Shown here: one piece after another, positions 18,606-27,554 of the stretch | Position numbering within the stretch: position 1 is the stretch's first letter | How the letters are laid out: every line of letters starts with the position of its first letter | From: Candidatus Zixiibacteriota bacterium | Lineage (GTDB): Bacteria > Zixibacteria > MSB-5A5 > GN15 > FEB-12 | Direction of reading: 5' to 3' | DNA: 52,763 nucleotides | NCBI GenBank assembly: GCA_024280215.1 | Contig: JAJRQO010000033.1 | Coordinates: 1 to 52,763, forward strand | Position numbers and translations under genes: made by a program | The notes under the pieces: model-generated | Databases searched by the model: none | What the model was told of the DNA's origin: nothing | The model's input: the letters and a program-made list of their open reading frames with translations, nothing else

Positions 18606-19115
18606 TTATGCCTTATCTTCAGATGGTTTATCGTCTGCCGGAGCATCGTCTGCTTTGGTAGATTCTTCTTTGACCTCAGTTTTTTCAGGAGCTGCTTCTG
18701 CTTTGTCAGGGGCATCATCTGATTTTGTCTGAGGTTTGTCACTGCGATGTCTGTGAGGACGATCTGAATCACGGTCGGAACCATGTTTTCCAAATGGGTC
18801 TTGTTGTTTCAGGTATTCCTGAGGATCACATTCAAGACGGATTGTTAAATCACGAATATACGCTTCGTTAATTTTGAAGTGTTGTTCTAACAATGGAAGG
18901 ACTTCAGTTGGTGCTTCATAGATAAATGTAGCGTAGTAGCCCTGTGTTAATTTGTCAATCTCATAAGCAAGACGGCGAGTTCCCATATGGTTCTCGTTAA
19001 TAATCGTGCCTTTTGAGTTGGTAATGATATCCTTAATGTCACTGACATGCTTCTCGATAGTTGCATCGTCAGACTGAGGATTGATGATAAAGGTGGTCTC
19101 GTAGTTTCTTACCAA
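18606..19115 (-). CDS. rpsF: 30S ribosomal protein S6 with long acidic tail
   Basis: Residues 1-100 are S6: YETTFIINPQSDD, NENHMGTRRLAYEIDKLTQG, YYATFIYEAPTEVLPLLEQ, FKINEAYIRDLTIRLE. Residues 105-169 are a low-complexity tail rich in Asp, Glu, Ala, Lys and Ser; S6 is usually 95-130 residues, so this is long. The start is a TTG at 19115, chosen because AGGGAGA lies seven bases upstream and there is no in-frame ATG before the S6 core. First gene of the ribosomal block, 56 bases after pth. Confidence 0.94.
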   Translation of the reverse strand: MVRNYETTFIINPQSDDATIEKHVSDIKDIITNSKGTIINENHMGTRRLAYEIDKLTQGYYATFIYEAPTEVLPLLEQHFKINEAYIRDLTIRLECDPQEYLKQQDPFGKHGSDRDSDRPHRHRSDKPQTKSDDAPDKAEAAPEKTEVKEESTKADDAPADDKPSEDKA

Positions 19116-19171
19116 AATATTCTCCCTACGGACGTGGTTAACGGTTACGGCTCAGTTAAATATTACTAAAA

Positions 19172-19741
19172 CTAAGCAGGGTTTTTATTATATTTTTTCA
19201 TCGCTTCGTCAATGCCATCACTTATTACAAATTTGGCAGCTTCCGATGCGGTCATAATCATTTCATCTACTACTTTATGTTGCTCTTTTTTAAACTCTCC
19301 TAAAACAAAGTCAACAACCGACAAATCATCTGGTAACGGACCAATGCCTAAACGCAGACGAGGAAAATTCTCGGTTTCAAGTTGCTCAATTATTGATGCC
19401 AACCCGTTATGTCCACCAGCAGAACCAGATTTACGAATCCGAATCGCACCGAGTGGCAGATTAAAATCATCAACAATAACAAGCATCTCGCTTGGTGTCA
19501 AAGAGTACCGATGTAAAAGAGCAGATGCGGCATAACCTGAGTTATTCATATATTGAGTTGGTGCAGCGATAATAATAGTAGAATCACCAACGACAATATC
19601 CGCTTTCATATATTCGTCACATTGCTCAGAGTTTGTTGTCTCTTTGGAAGTTATCAATGCAAGCACATCAAAACCAACGTTGTGTCGGGTATGATGATAT
19701 TTCCGACCGATATTTCCGAGACCTAAGAGTAATGAAATCAT
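19172..19741 (-). CDS. pth: Peptidyl-tRNA hydrolase
   Basis: This enzyme releases tRNA from prematurely dropped peptidyl-tRNA. Family motifs are visible: GLGNIGRKYHHTRHNVGFDVL (Asn10-type and catalytic His20-type region), PTQYMNNSGYAASAL, ILVIVDDFNLPLGAIRIR-like VIVDDFNLPLG and GSAGGHNGLASI. Length 189 is normal. It heads the minus-strand cluster. The rplY/ctc gene that often precedes pth is not present. Confidence 0.95.
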   Translation of the reverse strand: MISLLLGLGNIGRKYHHTRHNVGFDVLALITSKETTNSEQCDEYMKADIVVGDSTIIIAAPTQYMNNSGYAASALLHRYSLTPSEMLVIVDDFNLPLGAIRIRKSGSAGGHNGLASIIEQLETENFPRLRLGIGPLPDDLSVVDFVLGEFKKEQHKVVDEMIMTASEAAKFVISDGIDEAMKKYNKNPA

Positions 19742-19974
19742 AATATATCGCCATTTCAGGCAGACGAAAATATACGCAATTAGGGGCGTAAGTCAAGGTA
19801 ATAAATATGACATATATCTTATTGTTAATCAACTGATTACAAAAGTAGTTTCAATCTCTACTGGTCAGATATTGCAAAAGCCTTTTATGTTAGGTCATTC
19901 AATGGTTGTTTTTGAATTCCATTTTATGTTTTCCTAAGAAGTAGTAAACATGGTTTAGTTTATAAAGTTTCCGA

Positions 19975-20002
19975 TTGACTATAATGGATTTATGTATATA
20001 TT
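19975..20002 (+). promoter_or_regulatory. Sigma-70-type promoter for the DNRLRE lipoprotein gene
   Basis: TTGACT (19975-19980), a 16-bp spacer and TATATT (19997-20002). It lies about 60 bases upstream of the ATG at 20065, which has GGAG upstream. Five of six matches in each box. Confidence 0.55.
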
Positions 20003-20064
20003 TATATGCGTCAGGGACGAACACAACAAAAAAGTGCTATTAGATAATAAACAAAGGAGTCGGG

Positions 20065-22398
20065 ATGTTTAGTAAGAAATCACTCTTAATAGTTACAATT
20101 TTGACTATTTTTTCAATATTCTTATTATTAAACTGTAGTGACGACAACCCTGTCGAACCTACAAATGAACCTCCAAAAATTCAAAGTATTTCAGTATTAA
20201 ACGAATCAGGAGCAAATCTATCTCCGGCTCAATTTAACAATATCAAAGCTAATATTCAATTGACCTTAAAGGTCAATGCCACCGATGATAATCAAGGTGA
20301 TGTTCTCTCATATATGTGGAGTGTGAATGTTGGAAGTTTAAATAAAACTGATTCTTCTGTAGTTACTTGGTCTACTCCTAATTCCAATACTAAAGCAGTC
20401 GTTATTATTCAAGTTACAGATGGTGAAGCAAAAGTATATGACACTTTAAACTTTGATATTTATAAAGATGCATCTCTATCTAACGGTCAGGTATCACCCA
20501 GTGGTGGAATTACTACTGAAACATATTCCTATACTGTCACATTTACAGACCCTCTCAATAATGCTCCAAATAATGCATTTATTATGGTAGATGGAAGTGA
20601 ACACGAGTTGAACAAAGTAAGTGGGACATTTTTAACAGGAGCAGTATATCAATACCAAACGACTTTATCTGATGGTTCTCACACATATCGTTTCCACTTG
20701 AAAGATCATAAAAACAACAATCTCTTTTATCCTGCAAATGGGTATGGTACAGGACCAATCCTGACTGCCGATACAGCAATTCTACATAGTGACAATGTTA
20801 TCATGGTTGATGAACAGGATAGCCTGAGTTTATCATCAGTTGCCGGTGCTACCTTCACATACAGCTATACTGGGCTCCCCCCAAGTATTGAAGCAGGTGA
20901 TGTAGTGATGAGCATAGATACTGGCGGATATTTGAGAAAAGTCACATCAGTTAATATCTTTGGTAATCAAATCAAAGTAAACACAGTCCAAGCCTCACTC
21001 GCTGATGCTTTTGATAAAATTTCCTTTGATACTACGTTAACGCTTAGTCTTAACAACTCGATGCTCAACAAAACTAAGAGCTGGGGAAAGCAACCTTTCC
21101 TTGCTTCTGGTGTCCAGATTAGCGATGGAAAGCTGGTGCTAGATGACATAACTCTCTTTGATGGAAACATCAATGGGCAGCCAGCTTCTGTCAAGATCTC
21201 ATCAGCGTCCTTCGATTTTGAACCAGAACTAAAAGTAGGATGGGATATCGGACTTTTCAACAAAGAGGTACACGCTATTGCCACCGGTACTTCGTACTTG
21301 AGTATGACTCCCGAAATAGTTGCATCTGCAGGATTCATTAAGAATGACGAAATAAGAGTTGCTTACTTACCAATCCCAGTCGAATGGGCTGGAATCCCAG
21401 CAGAAATCACCTTCTCACTTTATGCTGGTTATGAAATCAATACGAATGTAGCTGGACGTGTTACCTTTAATATGTCAGGACAAACAGACATTACTGTTGG
21501 TGGCCGTTATGAAAATGGTGCTTTCAAAGAAGTTTGGTCTGCTAATCCAAGTTGGTCAACTAATCCGCCTATCTGGGGGGCAGATAGTAACGCCAGTATC
21601 AAGATATACCTCAGACCTCAGATCAGTATAAAAATACTTCATGTTGCTGGACCTTATTTAGATGTTGCCCCTTATCTTGACCTCGAAGGGGAAGTTACTA
21701 CAAATCCATTGTGTTGGGAATATGGTGTCTATGCTGGGCTAGAAGCTAACGCAGGATTAGAGCTCGATATTTTTATTACATCGAAAAATTTTAATATACC
21801 TCTTTTTGATACAAGACTAAAACTTACTGGAGATCAAGATTGCCCAGGATTAGATAGTCAACAAGTCACTATTCAACCTGGTCCTGATCAAGGCAAGGAT
21901 GCATTTATCGAATATACTTTGTGGCCAGATGGTTCTGAAACTTATCGCAGTTTTGATACTACATTCTTAGAAGCATGGATTGAATATGCCGGTAGTCATG
22001 GAATAGAGGAGGAAATCTTGATACAATTTCCTCTATCTCAAATTCCTGCAAATTCAGAAATTCTTTCCGCAAAACTAATGCTTTACGGCTATGGAACTTC
22101 CAATTATGTGAGAGATCCAACATTTAAGATAAAGGAAATTAATAGTTCTTGGGATGAATCAACTGTTAGTTGGGATAGTAAGCCCCTTTATGGGAATGAA
22201 GTTTCAAGAATAACTTTACCTTTCGGGACAAGTTGGCATGAATGGACCATTACCTCATTAGTTCAAGAGTGGGTAAATGGGAAGTCGAATTATGGAGTGG
22301 CAATTTTGTGTACAAGTAATGAAGACCAAGGGGCTTTCAAGAGCAGTGATTATTCTGATGCTTCGAAACGACCGATTCTTGAAGTAATCTACCGCTAA
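20065..22398 (+). CDS. Large lipoprotein with Ig-like repeats and C-terminal DNRLRE domain
   Basis: The lipoprotein signal is MFSKKSLLIVTILTIFSIFL with lipobox LLNC (residues about 21-24), then SDDNPVEP. Residues 35-135 form a PKD/cadherin-like domain (VNATDDNQGDVLSYMWSVN). Another Ig-like segment follows (140-230), and the centre (about 240-600) is a beta-rich region of no recognised family. Residues 610-777 match the DNRLRE domain: DAFIEYTLWPD, AWIEYAGSH, ILIQFPLSQIPANSEILSAK, ESTVSWDSKP, VQEWVNGKSNYGVAI, and final RPILEVIYR. DNRLRE domains are beta-sandwiches of extracellular proteins, perhaps carbohydrate-binding. Likely surface-exposed. Monocistronic. Confidence 0.8.
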   Translation: MFSKKSLLIVTILTIFSIFLLLNCSDDNPVEPTNEPPKIQSISVLNESGANLSPAQFNNIKANIQLTLKVNATDDNQGDVLSYMWSVNVGSLNKTDSSVVTWSTPNSNTKAVVIIQVTDGEAKVYDTLNFDIYKDASLSNGQVSPSGGITTETYSYTVTFTDPLNNAPNNAFIMVDGSEHELNKVSGTFLTGAVYQYQTTLSDGSHTYRFHLKDHKNNNLFYPANGYGTGPILTADTAILHSDNVIMVDEQDSLSLSSVAGATFTYSYTGLPPSIEAGDVVMSIDTGGYLRKVTSVNIFGNQIKVNTVQASLADAFDKISFDTTLTLSLNNSMLNKTKSWGKQPFLASGVQISDGKLVLDDITLFDGNINGQPASVKISSASFDFEPELKVGWDIGLFNKEVHAIATGTSYLSMTPEIVASAGFIKNDEIRVAYLPIPVEWAGIPAEITFSLYAGYEINTNVAGRVTFNMSGQTDITVGGRYENGAFKEVWSANPSWSTNPPIWGADSNASIKIYLRPQISIKILHVAGPYLDVAPYLDLEGEVTTNPLCWEYGVYAGLEANAGLELDIFITSKNFNIPLFDTRLKLTGDQDCPGLDSQQVTIQPGPDQGKDAFIEYTLWPDGSETYRSFDTTFLEAWIEYAGSHGIEEEILIQFPLSQIPANSEILSAKLMLYGYGTSNYVRDPTFKIKEINSSWDESTVSWDSKPLYGNEVSRITLPFGTSWHEWTITSLVQEWVNGKSNYGVAILCTSNEDQGAFKSSDYSDASKRPILEVIYR

Positions 22399-22416
22399 GA
22401 GGGATTTCATGTGGGT

Positions 22417-22446
22417 GGCAGACACGTACCTACAGGTATGTCTGCC
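22417..22446 (+). repeat. Hairpin repeat after the DNRLRE gene
   Basis: Eight-bp stem GGCAGACA/TGTCTGCC, a two-base bulge and an inner TACC/GGTA stem with loop TACA, 18 bases after the stop. Related to GGCAGACG/CGTCTGCC at 9416. No T-run. Confidence 0.65.
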
Positions 22447-22547
22447 CCTCTTCATTATTTTACAATTAATCTACATTCACTCAGCAGAATCGTATCACAT
22501 CCCTTTCTATAAATAACTTTTATTTTGAGGAAGAGAACCAATGCACA

Positions 22548-22610
22548 AAATCGCTACAAATTATATGAACGAAAATGGCTTTAAGCCATTTGTAAAGCCA
22601 AAGCCATTTC
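22548..22610 (+). repeat. Dispersed repeat, copy B
   Basis: Similar to 9286-9342 (see that entry): AAATCGCTACAAATTATATG, GAAAATGGCTTTAAGCCATT and AAGCCAAAGCCATTTCC. ACGAACCCATTTT follows at 22691, as it does after copy A. Confidence 0.6.
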
Positions 22611-22959
22611 CCTCTAAGAACCACAGGCTCTTTTATTTATAGAGAAAAAGTGATCAATAAAACGCCTTAAAAAACATTTTTATATGGGGAACGAACCCAT
22701 TTTAAAAGTTTTACCGACAGGGCATTGCCCTGTCTAATTCACTGGATCCCGTGTCAAGCACGGGAAGGGGTTTAAAAAAATAAAATTTGACAAAACAAAG
22801 CCAATCTACTGTAACAATAAGTAACAGTATTACTTACAGCAGATTTTTCATATTCGCACTAAAGAGTTATATCAATTATTATGACATTTTTTAAATCTAA
22901 ACGTAACTTTATTAAGTTTTTACGTATAATATATTAAATATCTTAATTACGGAGTCATT

Positions 22960-23334
22960 ATGAATAAAGATTGGTCATATGTAACGAAAATAACCGAGAA
23001 CAAGCCAATTACGGTGATAAAAGTGAAAACTGATGATAATATCACTATTGAGGGTTATTTTGAACTTCCTCCGATTGCTAAACTCAGTTCTGATGACCAA
23101 GTATTTGTTGCTGTATTTGTAAAATCTCACGGCTCGATTAAAGAGATGGAGAAATATTTTGGGGTCAGTTATCCGACAATAAAACATCGCCTTAACCAAA
23201 TTGGAAGTAAATTAGATTTTGTAGAAGTTGAAACAACCGTTACGAAAGATCGGATTTTAGAAAAATTAGAACAAGGGAAAATTACTGTTGCTGATGCAAT
23301 CGAATTACTTAAAAAAGGAGATAGCGATGTCTGA
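22960..23334 (+). CDS. DUF2089-domain regulator
   Basis: This 124-residue protein carries the DUF2089 C-terminal helix-turn-helix: EGYFELPPIAKLSSDDQVFV, then AVFVKSHGSIKEMEKYFGVSYPTIKHRLNQIG (read in two parts). The usual N-terminal zinc ribbon is missing. The end (residues 95-124, ILEKLEQGKITVADAIELLKKG) repeats the helical SHOCT-like motif found at the start of the next gene. It is likely a DNA-binding regulator. Its stop overlaps the next start (ATG 23327, stop 23334), so the two are coupled. GGAG precedes the ATG. Confidence 0.75.
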   Translation: MNKDWSYVTKITENKPITVIKVKTDDNITIEGYFELPPIAKLSSDDQVFVAVFVKSHGSIKEMEKYFGVSYPTIKHRLNQIGSKLDFVEVETTVTKDRILEKLEQGKITVADAIELLKKGDSDV

Positions 23335-23752
23335 ACAAAGAAAAAAAATACTCGAGATGCTTGCTGCGGGAACTATCAACGCCGATGAAGCCGAACGATT
23401 GTTAGCTGCTCTTGAAAACAACGGTGCAGAACAAACAACAAACAAAACACAGATACCTAAGAATCCAAAATTTTTACATGTCAAAGTTGAGAAATATCTT
23501 GGCTCAAGTGGAAAACATGACAATGTCGATATCAAAATTCCGATTATACTTTTAAAAGCTGGCATGAAACTTGGCTCGATGATTCCTGAAGATTCGAAAG
23601 CTGATTTAAATGAACATTTGAATGGTAAAGGGATTCATGTTGATTTGAATTCAATCGATTCAAAAGATATTGATATGATTATGGTCGCTCTATCAGAAAG
23701 TTCAATTGATATTGATACCGATAAAGAAAAAGTAAGGATATTCTGTGCCTAA
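23327..23752 (+). CDS. SHOCT-like / YvlB-LiaX-N-type protein
   Basis: The start is ATG 23327, with AAAGGAG seven bases upstream; the frame extends further upstream without good reason. Residues 1-28 (RKKILEMLAAGTINADEAERL, read with LLAAL) are the helical SHOCT-like motif of LiaX/YvlB proteins. The remaining 110 residues (FLHVKVEKYLGSSGKHDNVD, then IKIPIILLKAGMKLGSMIP) form a compact beta/alpha domain typical of that family. DUF2089 regulator plus this protein is a recurrent pair thought to act in envelope stress sensing; the mechanism is unknown. It ends in a terminator hairpin. Confidence 0.7.
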   Translation: MSEQRKKILEMLAAGTINADEAERLLAALENNGAEQTTNKTQIPKNPKFLHVKVEKYLGSSGKHDNVDIKIPIILLKAGMKLGSMIPEDSKADLNEHLNGKGIHVDLNSIDSKDIDMIMVALSESSIDIDTDKEKVRIFCA

Positions 23753-23763
23753 GCAAGAGTGCG

Positions 23764-23795
23764 TTGTCAGGAACCCCTTCCTGACAATACTTTTT
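23764..23795 (+). terminator. Terminator hairpin after the SHOCT gene
   Basis: TTGTCAGGAA cccc TTCCTGACAA (perfect ten-bp stem) followed by TACTTTTT. A decayed relative lies at about 8243-8266, so this terminator is also one of the window's dispersed palindromes. Confidence 0.8.
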
Positions 23796-23865
23796 GAAAC
23801 TAATTCGGATTGCCCTTCAGTATAAAGCCACGCACAAGTATGGGGACCATAGTGACGGGTTGTTC

Positions 23866-24579
23866 TTACTGTTTGTCGCCATCATGAGCAAGTTTGGTAA
23901 AACGGTAGCCGACACCACGAATTGTTTCTATATAGACAGATTGTTTAGGATCATCTTCAAAAATCTTTCTTAGCCTAAGAATAAAATTATCGATTGTTCT
24001 ATTAGTCGGATAGGTATGATACCCCCACACAGCGTCAAGTAATTGGTCACGGCTAACAACTTTGCCAGTACGTTCGATAAGGTATTTCATGACCATACAT
24101 TCTTTTCTGGTCAACTGTACTTCTCCACCTGGCCCTTTTGCTGTGTAAGTAGTAAAGTTAATCGAACGGCCATCAAAGAGATATTCATTTTCAGTTTCTT
24201 CACCTGGATCAAGCCATGCTTGTCGTCTGAAAATTCCTTGAATACGAGCAAGCAGTTCGGAAACATCAAATGGTTTGGTAATATAATCATCACCACCCGC
24301 TAAGAGTCCTTCCACTTTTTGGTCGGTTTGATCTCTTGCGGTAATAAAAATAACAGGGATAACAGAACCAGTTTTTCTAATCTCTTTTGTCAGAGTAAGT
24401 CCATCGGTACCAGGAAGCATAATATCCATCAAGACTAAATCAAAGTTCCCTTTCCCAAATTCATTAAGCACTTGGTTTCCATTGTCAACATGTACTACCT
24501 GATATCCATCAGCTTCCAAATTTATAATTAATCCATCGGCAACATTTGGATCATCTTCAACTAAGAGAATTGTTTTCAT
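23866..24579 (-). CDS. OmpR/PhoB-family response regulator
   Basis: Receiver domain 1-120 with acidic pocket E8/D9/D10, phosphoacceptor D52 (LVLMDIMLPGTDG) and K102-type FITARDQTDQKVEGLLAGGDDYITKPF, read in parts. The C-terminal winged helix (about 135-230) has LTRKECMVMKYLIERTGKVV and TIRGVGYRF. The start overlaps the end of the kinase gene by 23 bases, so it forms a two-component pair. Its signal is unknown; no phosphate or copper genes are adjacent in the operon. Confidence 0.93.
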   Translation of the reverse strand: MKTILLVEDDPNVADGLIINLEADGYQVVHVDNGNQVLNEFGKGNFDLVLMDIMLPGTDGLTLTKEIRKTGSVIPVIFITARDQTDQKVEGLLAGGDDYITKPFDVSELLARIQGIFRRQAWLDPGEETENEYLFDGRSINFTTYTAKGPGGEVQLTRKECMVMKYLIERTGKVVSRDQLLDAVWGYHTYPTNRTIDNFILRLRKIFEDDPKQSVYIETIRGVGYRFTKLAHDGDKQ

Positions 24580-25558
24580 GACTTTTTATAACCTTTAACT
24601 GAATTTTAAAATTAACACCCATACCAATACCATCTGACTCAACCTTAATAGAGCCTTTGTGAGCTTTGATAATTTCTCTACAAAGAAATAGTCCAAGTCC
24701 AGTACCAGGTTTACTGATATTTAGTACTTCACCAACTCTATAAAACCTTTCAAAGATACGTTCTTTGTTATGTTTATCAAGTCCGATACCATTATCACTA
24801 ATAGAAATATATACGTTATTCTTATCCGCTTTAAAACTAACTTTTAATAAAATATTATCTTTATCATTATATTTTAACGTATTTTCTATAATAGCTTCAA
24901 AAGCTCTACTGAGGGCAAACCTGTCGCCATAAAATATATAATTTTCGGGAAAATTTTCTCTTATAATTTCAAGCTTTTGATGAGTGGCGAAGTTTTTTAG
25001 TTTATCTAAATCAGAGTTTATCATATTTGAGAAATCAAAATAATCTTTATGGAGTTCATATCCGCTTTTTTCAAATCGTCCCGCCTCCAAAATATTTTCA
25101 ACCAGTTTTTCCAAGCGATTGACATCATCTTTCAGTCTTGGAATTATAGTCATTTTTTTTTCTTCTGGAATTTTATCTGACTTGAGTGTATCAAGATAAA
25201 TTTTCATAGAAGCGAGTGGGGTTTTGAGTTCATGAGTGACAGACATCAGGAAATTTTGCTGTGCGTATTGGAGTTCTTCGTTTTTGACAAGGGTTCTGTA
25301 GATGAGCCATGCTCCAATACCTACCAAGAGTAAAAAGAAAAGTCCTTCCATGCCAATCATGATTTGTCTTGAAATTTCTTCTTGTTGGATAAGATCAATA
25401 TACGCTTTTTCGGCACCTAATTCTTGTACCATTTTTACTTTTTCATCAAAGAGTTTTGCCATCAAGGCAATCCACCAAATAGCTTGAGCTACCAGCAAAA
25501 AAGTAATCGAGATAAAAAGTACAAATGCTTTTTTAGAAGTCAAAATTAGTTTTGCCAT
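24557..25558 (-). CDS. Sensor histidine kinase
   Basis: The start at ATG 25558 (MAKLILTSKKAFVLF) is preferred over 25648 because a bidirectional terminator occupies 25634-25662. The topology is helix about 10-33, a short 35-residue external loop, helix 70-90, then the cytosol. The H-box is SVTHELKTPLASMKIYL (His109). The N box is IENTLKYN, the G1 box ISDNGIGLDKHNKERIFERF (read in two parts) and the G2 box GTGLGLFLCREI. The small periplasmic loop suggests sensing within the membrane or of small solutes. It pairs with the response regulator downstream. Confidence 0.9.
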   Translation of the reverse strand: MAKLILTSKKAFVLFISITFLLVAQAIWWIALMAKLFDEKVKMVQELGAEKAYIDLIQQEEISRQIMIGMEGLFFLLLVGIGAWLIYRTLVKNEELQYAQQNFLMSVTHELKTPLASMKIYLDTLKSDKIPEEKKMTIIPRLKDDVNRLEKLVENILEAGRFEKSGYELHKDYFDFSNMINSDLDKLKNFATHQKLEIIRENFPENYIFYGDRFALSRAFEAIIENTLKYNDKDNILLKVSFKADKNNVYISISDNGIGLDKHNKERIFERFYRVGEVLNISKPGTGLGLFLCREIIKAHKGSIKVESDGIGMGVNFKIQLKVIKSHENNSLS

Positions 25559-25633
25559 ATACGTCCCATATTGCTGGTAATGTAATACATTTCTCTTAGA
25601 GAGGCAAAATATTAAAGCTATAAAACTGCAATA

Positions 25634-25662
25634 AAAAAACCCGCTCATGAGCGGGTTTTTTC
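25634..25662. terminator. Bidirectional terminator
   Basis: AAAAAACCCGCTCA immediately followed by its complement TGAGCGGGTTTTTT. It lies between the cheV-like stop (25677) and the kinase promoter, ending the kinase-CheV operon on the minus strand. Confidence 0.9.
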
Positions 25663-25676
25663 TAAGAGCTGTTTAG

Positions 25677-26651
25677 TTAGTCTAACATAATTGTTTCGGT
25701 TACTTCACTAATTTCCACACCATGTTCATCAATATCTGTATCCGCGGTATCAAAATCAACTTTTTCCCCATTCATAAGTTTCCCTGCTGTCACAATTAGT
25801 TTATTTAAGTTTAGCTTAGTAATATGTGCGTCAGCTTTGAGATATTTCGCACGGGCTTTCATTCCCAAATCGCCAATTGATGAATAGACAATAACAGGCG
25901 TATCAGGTCTTTCTGATTGTCTAATTCTCATAGTCAACGCTAAGCCATCCATTTGTGGCATTTCGACATCACTTATTACTAAGTCAAACTCTTCTTTTTG
26001 GAACGCTTCCCAACCTTCTAAACCATCAGTCGCTTCAACAATATCACATCCGAGATTACTTAGTTCGTTAACAAGCATTGCTCTTACCGCAGGCGAATCT
26101 TCAGCAACTAATATTTTTTTCTGAGCCAATTCAATATCACCTGTGTATGTAATTTTTGCTTTGTCTTTAAACTCAGGACAGATATCTAAAAGCATAGTTT
26201 CATAATCTAACAATAGTATCATATGTTCTTCAGTAGGTTTGACAATACCAAGTACATATTTTTGGTCAATGCCTGAGAAGACATGTTTGGCATCGATAAC
26301 ATCTTCCCATTTAAAATGATGAATCCAGTCAATTCGTTCAACATGAAAGCCAGTCATAAGTCCAAAAAATTCTGTTACGATAACTTTGTCATGTTTTGTT
26401 TTTTCTCGGTATTCACCTAAGACCGATGCTAAATCAATAATTGGTACTAAGTGATTCATATCTTTAAAGACCCCCTGAATGGAGGGATGTGTTTCTGGAA
26501 CTCGAATAAGTTGTTTAATCTCAGAAACAATTTTTGATACTTTTAAGATATTAATTCCAAAAGAAATTCCCGAAACCCTGTATTCTAAAATACGCAGTTC
26601 GTTAGATCCCGTTTTGAGATATGAATCGGCATTGATTTTTGTTTTAGCCAT
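25677..26651 (-). CDS. cheV: CheV-type chemotaxis coupling protein (CheW + receiver)
   Basis: Residues 15-170 are a CheW domain (RILEYRVSGISFGINILKVS, HPSIQGVFKDMNHLVPIIDL). Residues 190-310 are a CheY-like receiver (KILVAEDSPAVRAMLVNEL, DLVISDVEMPQMDGLALTMR with the phospho-Asp, VIVYSSIG). The order and length (324) match CheV, which links chemoreceptors to CheA and may act as a phosphate sink. GGTGGAG before the ATG lies inside the end of the upstream kinase gene, so the two are cotranscribed. No other che or fla genes are in the window. Confidence 0.88.
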   Translation of the reverse strand: MAKTKINADSYLKTGSNELRILEYRVSGISFGINILKVSKIVSEIKQLIRVPETHPSIQGVFKDMNHLVPIIDLASVLGEYREKTKHDKVIVTEFFGLMTGFHVERIDWIHHFKWEDVIDAKHVFSGIDQKYVLGIVKPTEEHMILLLDYETMLLDICPEFKDKAKITYTGDIELAQKKILVAEDSPAVRAMLVNELSNLGCDIVEATDGLEGWEAFQKEEFDLVISDVEMPQMDGLALTMRIRQSERPDTPVIVYSSIGDLGMKARAKYLKADAHITKLNLNKLIVTAGKLMNGEKVDFDTADTDIDEHGVEISEVTETIMLD

Positions 26652-26654
26652 TTA

Positions 26655-27425
26655 TTACTCCACCACTTTTAAAAGTCTAATAGTAAATACGGCTCCACCT
26701 TTTTCATGGTCTGCAGCAAATACCGTTCCACCCATCGCAGTTGCTGCTAATCGGCAAAAATAGAGACCAAGTCCAACACCACGATGTTTTCCATCTGCCC
26801 GCATTTTAAGCTGTCCGAATTTTTCAAATAACAAAGCAGGGTCAACATCACCTAAACCATTACCCGAATCTTTGATATGTATGTATAATGAATTTTTTCC
26901 TAAATCAGTATAGACAGAGATATGACCACCAGATGGAGTATGTCTGATTGCGTTATAGAGTAAATTATCCAATGCTCTTTTCAGAAGTTTTGGGTCAGCA
27001 GTCACAGGTGTATTACCAGAATTATTTGTAAAAGTTACTTCGATATTTCTTTCAAGTGCTGATGCTTGAATCATTTCAATTGTTTCTTCAATAAGTGTGT
27101 CTGGGACGATAGTCACCAGTGAAACAGGAATACCAATTTTGCCAGATTTTGCAATAGCCATAATATCAAATAAAATTGATTCGGCTCTTTTAATAGCAAC
27201 TCCTGAAGAATCGACAATAGTTTTGTGTCGTTCAGTGCTATAATCAAAGTTACCTTCTTCAATAATTTTTAAGAGATATTTTATAGATGCAAGCGGAGAT
27301 TCTAAATCATGAATAAAAAGAGAAAATATCTCAAGCCATTTATTTGCTTCCTCGTCCTGATTATTTTCATCAATATAAGTACTAACATTTTTTTCAGCAG
27401 TAGCCATTTTTAACATCTTTATCAT
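26655..27425 (-). CDS. Soluble sensor histidine kinase
   Basis: This 256-residue kinase has no membrane segment or input domain. A short N-terminus is followed by the H-box FIHDLESPLASIKYLLK (His39). The ATPase has LLYNAIRHTPSGGHISV (N box), IKDSGNGLGDVDPALLFEKF (G1, F), HRGVGLGLYFCR (G2) and a final GGAVFTIRLL. It is coupled to CheV four bases downstream. It may phosphorylate the CheV receiver; that is inference from context. ATG 27425 or 27404 may be the start. Confidence 0.85.
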   Translation of the reverse strand: MIKMLKMATAEKNVSTYIDENNQDEEANKWLEIFSLFIHDLESPLASIKYLLKIIEEGNFDYSTERHKTIVDSSGVAIKRAESILFDIMAIAKSGKIGIPVSLVTIVPDTLIEETIEMIQASALERNIEVTFTNNSGNTPVTADPKLLKRALDNLLYNAIRHTPSGGHISVYTDLGKNSLYIHIKDSGNGLGDVDPALLFEKFGQLKMRADGKHRGVGLGLYFCRLAATAMGGTVFAADHEKGGAVFTIRLLKVVE

Positions 27426-27554
27426 GTATAGTTATATATCTACTTAACTCTTCATAGTATCGACAGGAAGTATTAAATACTTATCTTGCTGTTCAAAAAA
27501 GGCACATAAACGTTACTATACGTTGAGGATATAGTACTGGTTTCGCTATAGAGT

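Larger units (their letters stand above)
22399..22959. other. Repeat-rich gene-free region
   Basis: Contains a hairpin GGCAGACA-cg-TACC taca GGTA-TGTCTGCC (22417-22446) at the end of the lipoprotein gene, dispersed repeat copy B (22548-22610), GACAGGGCATTGCCCTGTC (22716-22734), a CCCGTG tcaag CACGGG palindrome (22748-22764) and an imperfect inverted repeat near 22810-22845. A TATAAT at 22926-22931 could be the -10 of the DUF2089 gene; the -35 is unclear. Confidence 0.6.

Noticed and set aside
25559-25648. Upstream 30-codon extension of the kinase gene
   Set aside because: It crosses a strong bidirectional terminator; the later ATG gives a normal kinase start.
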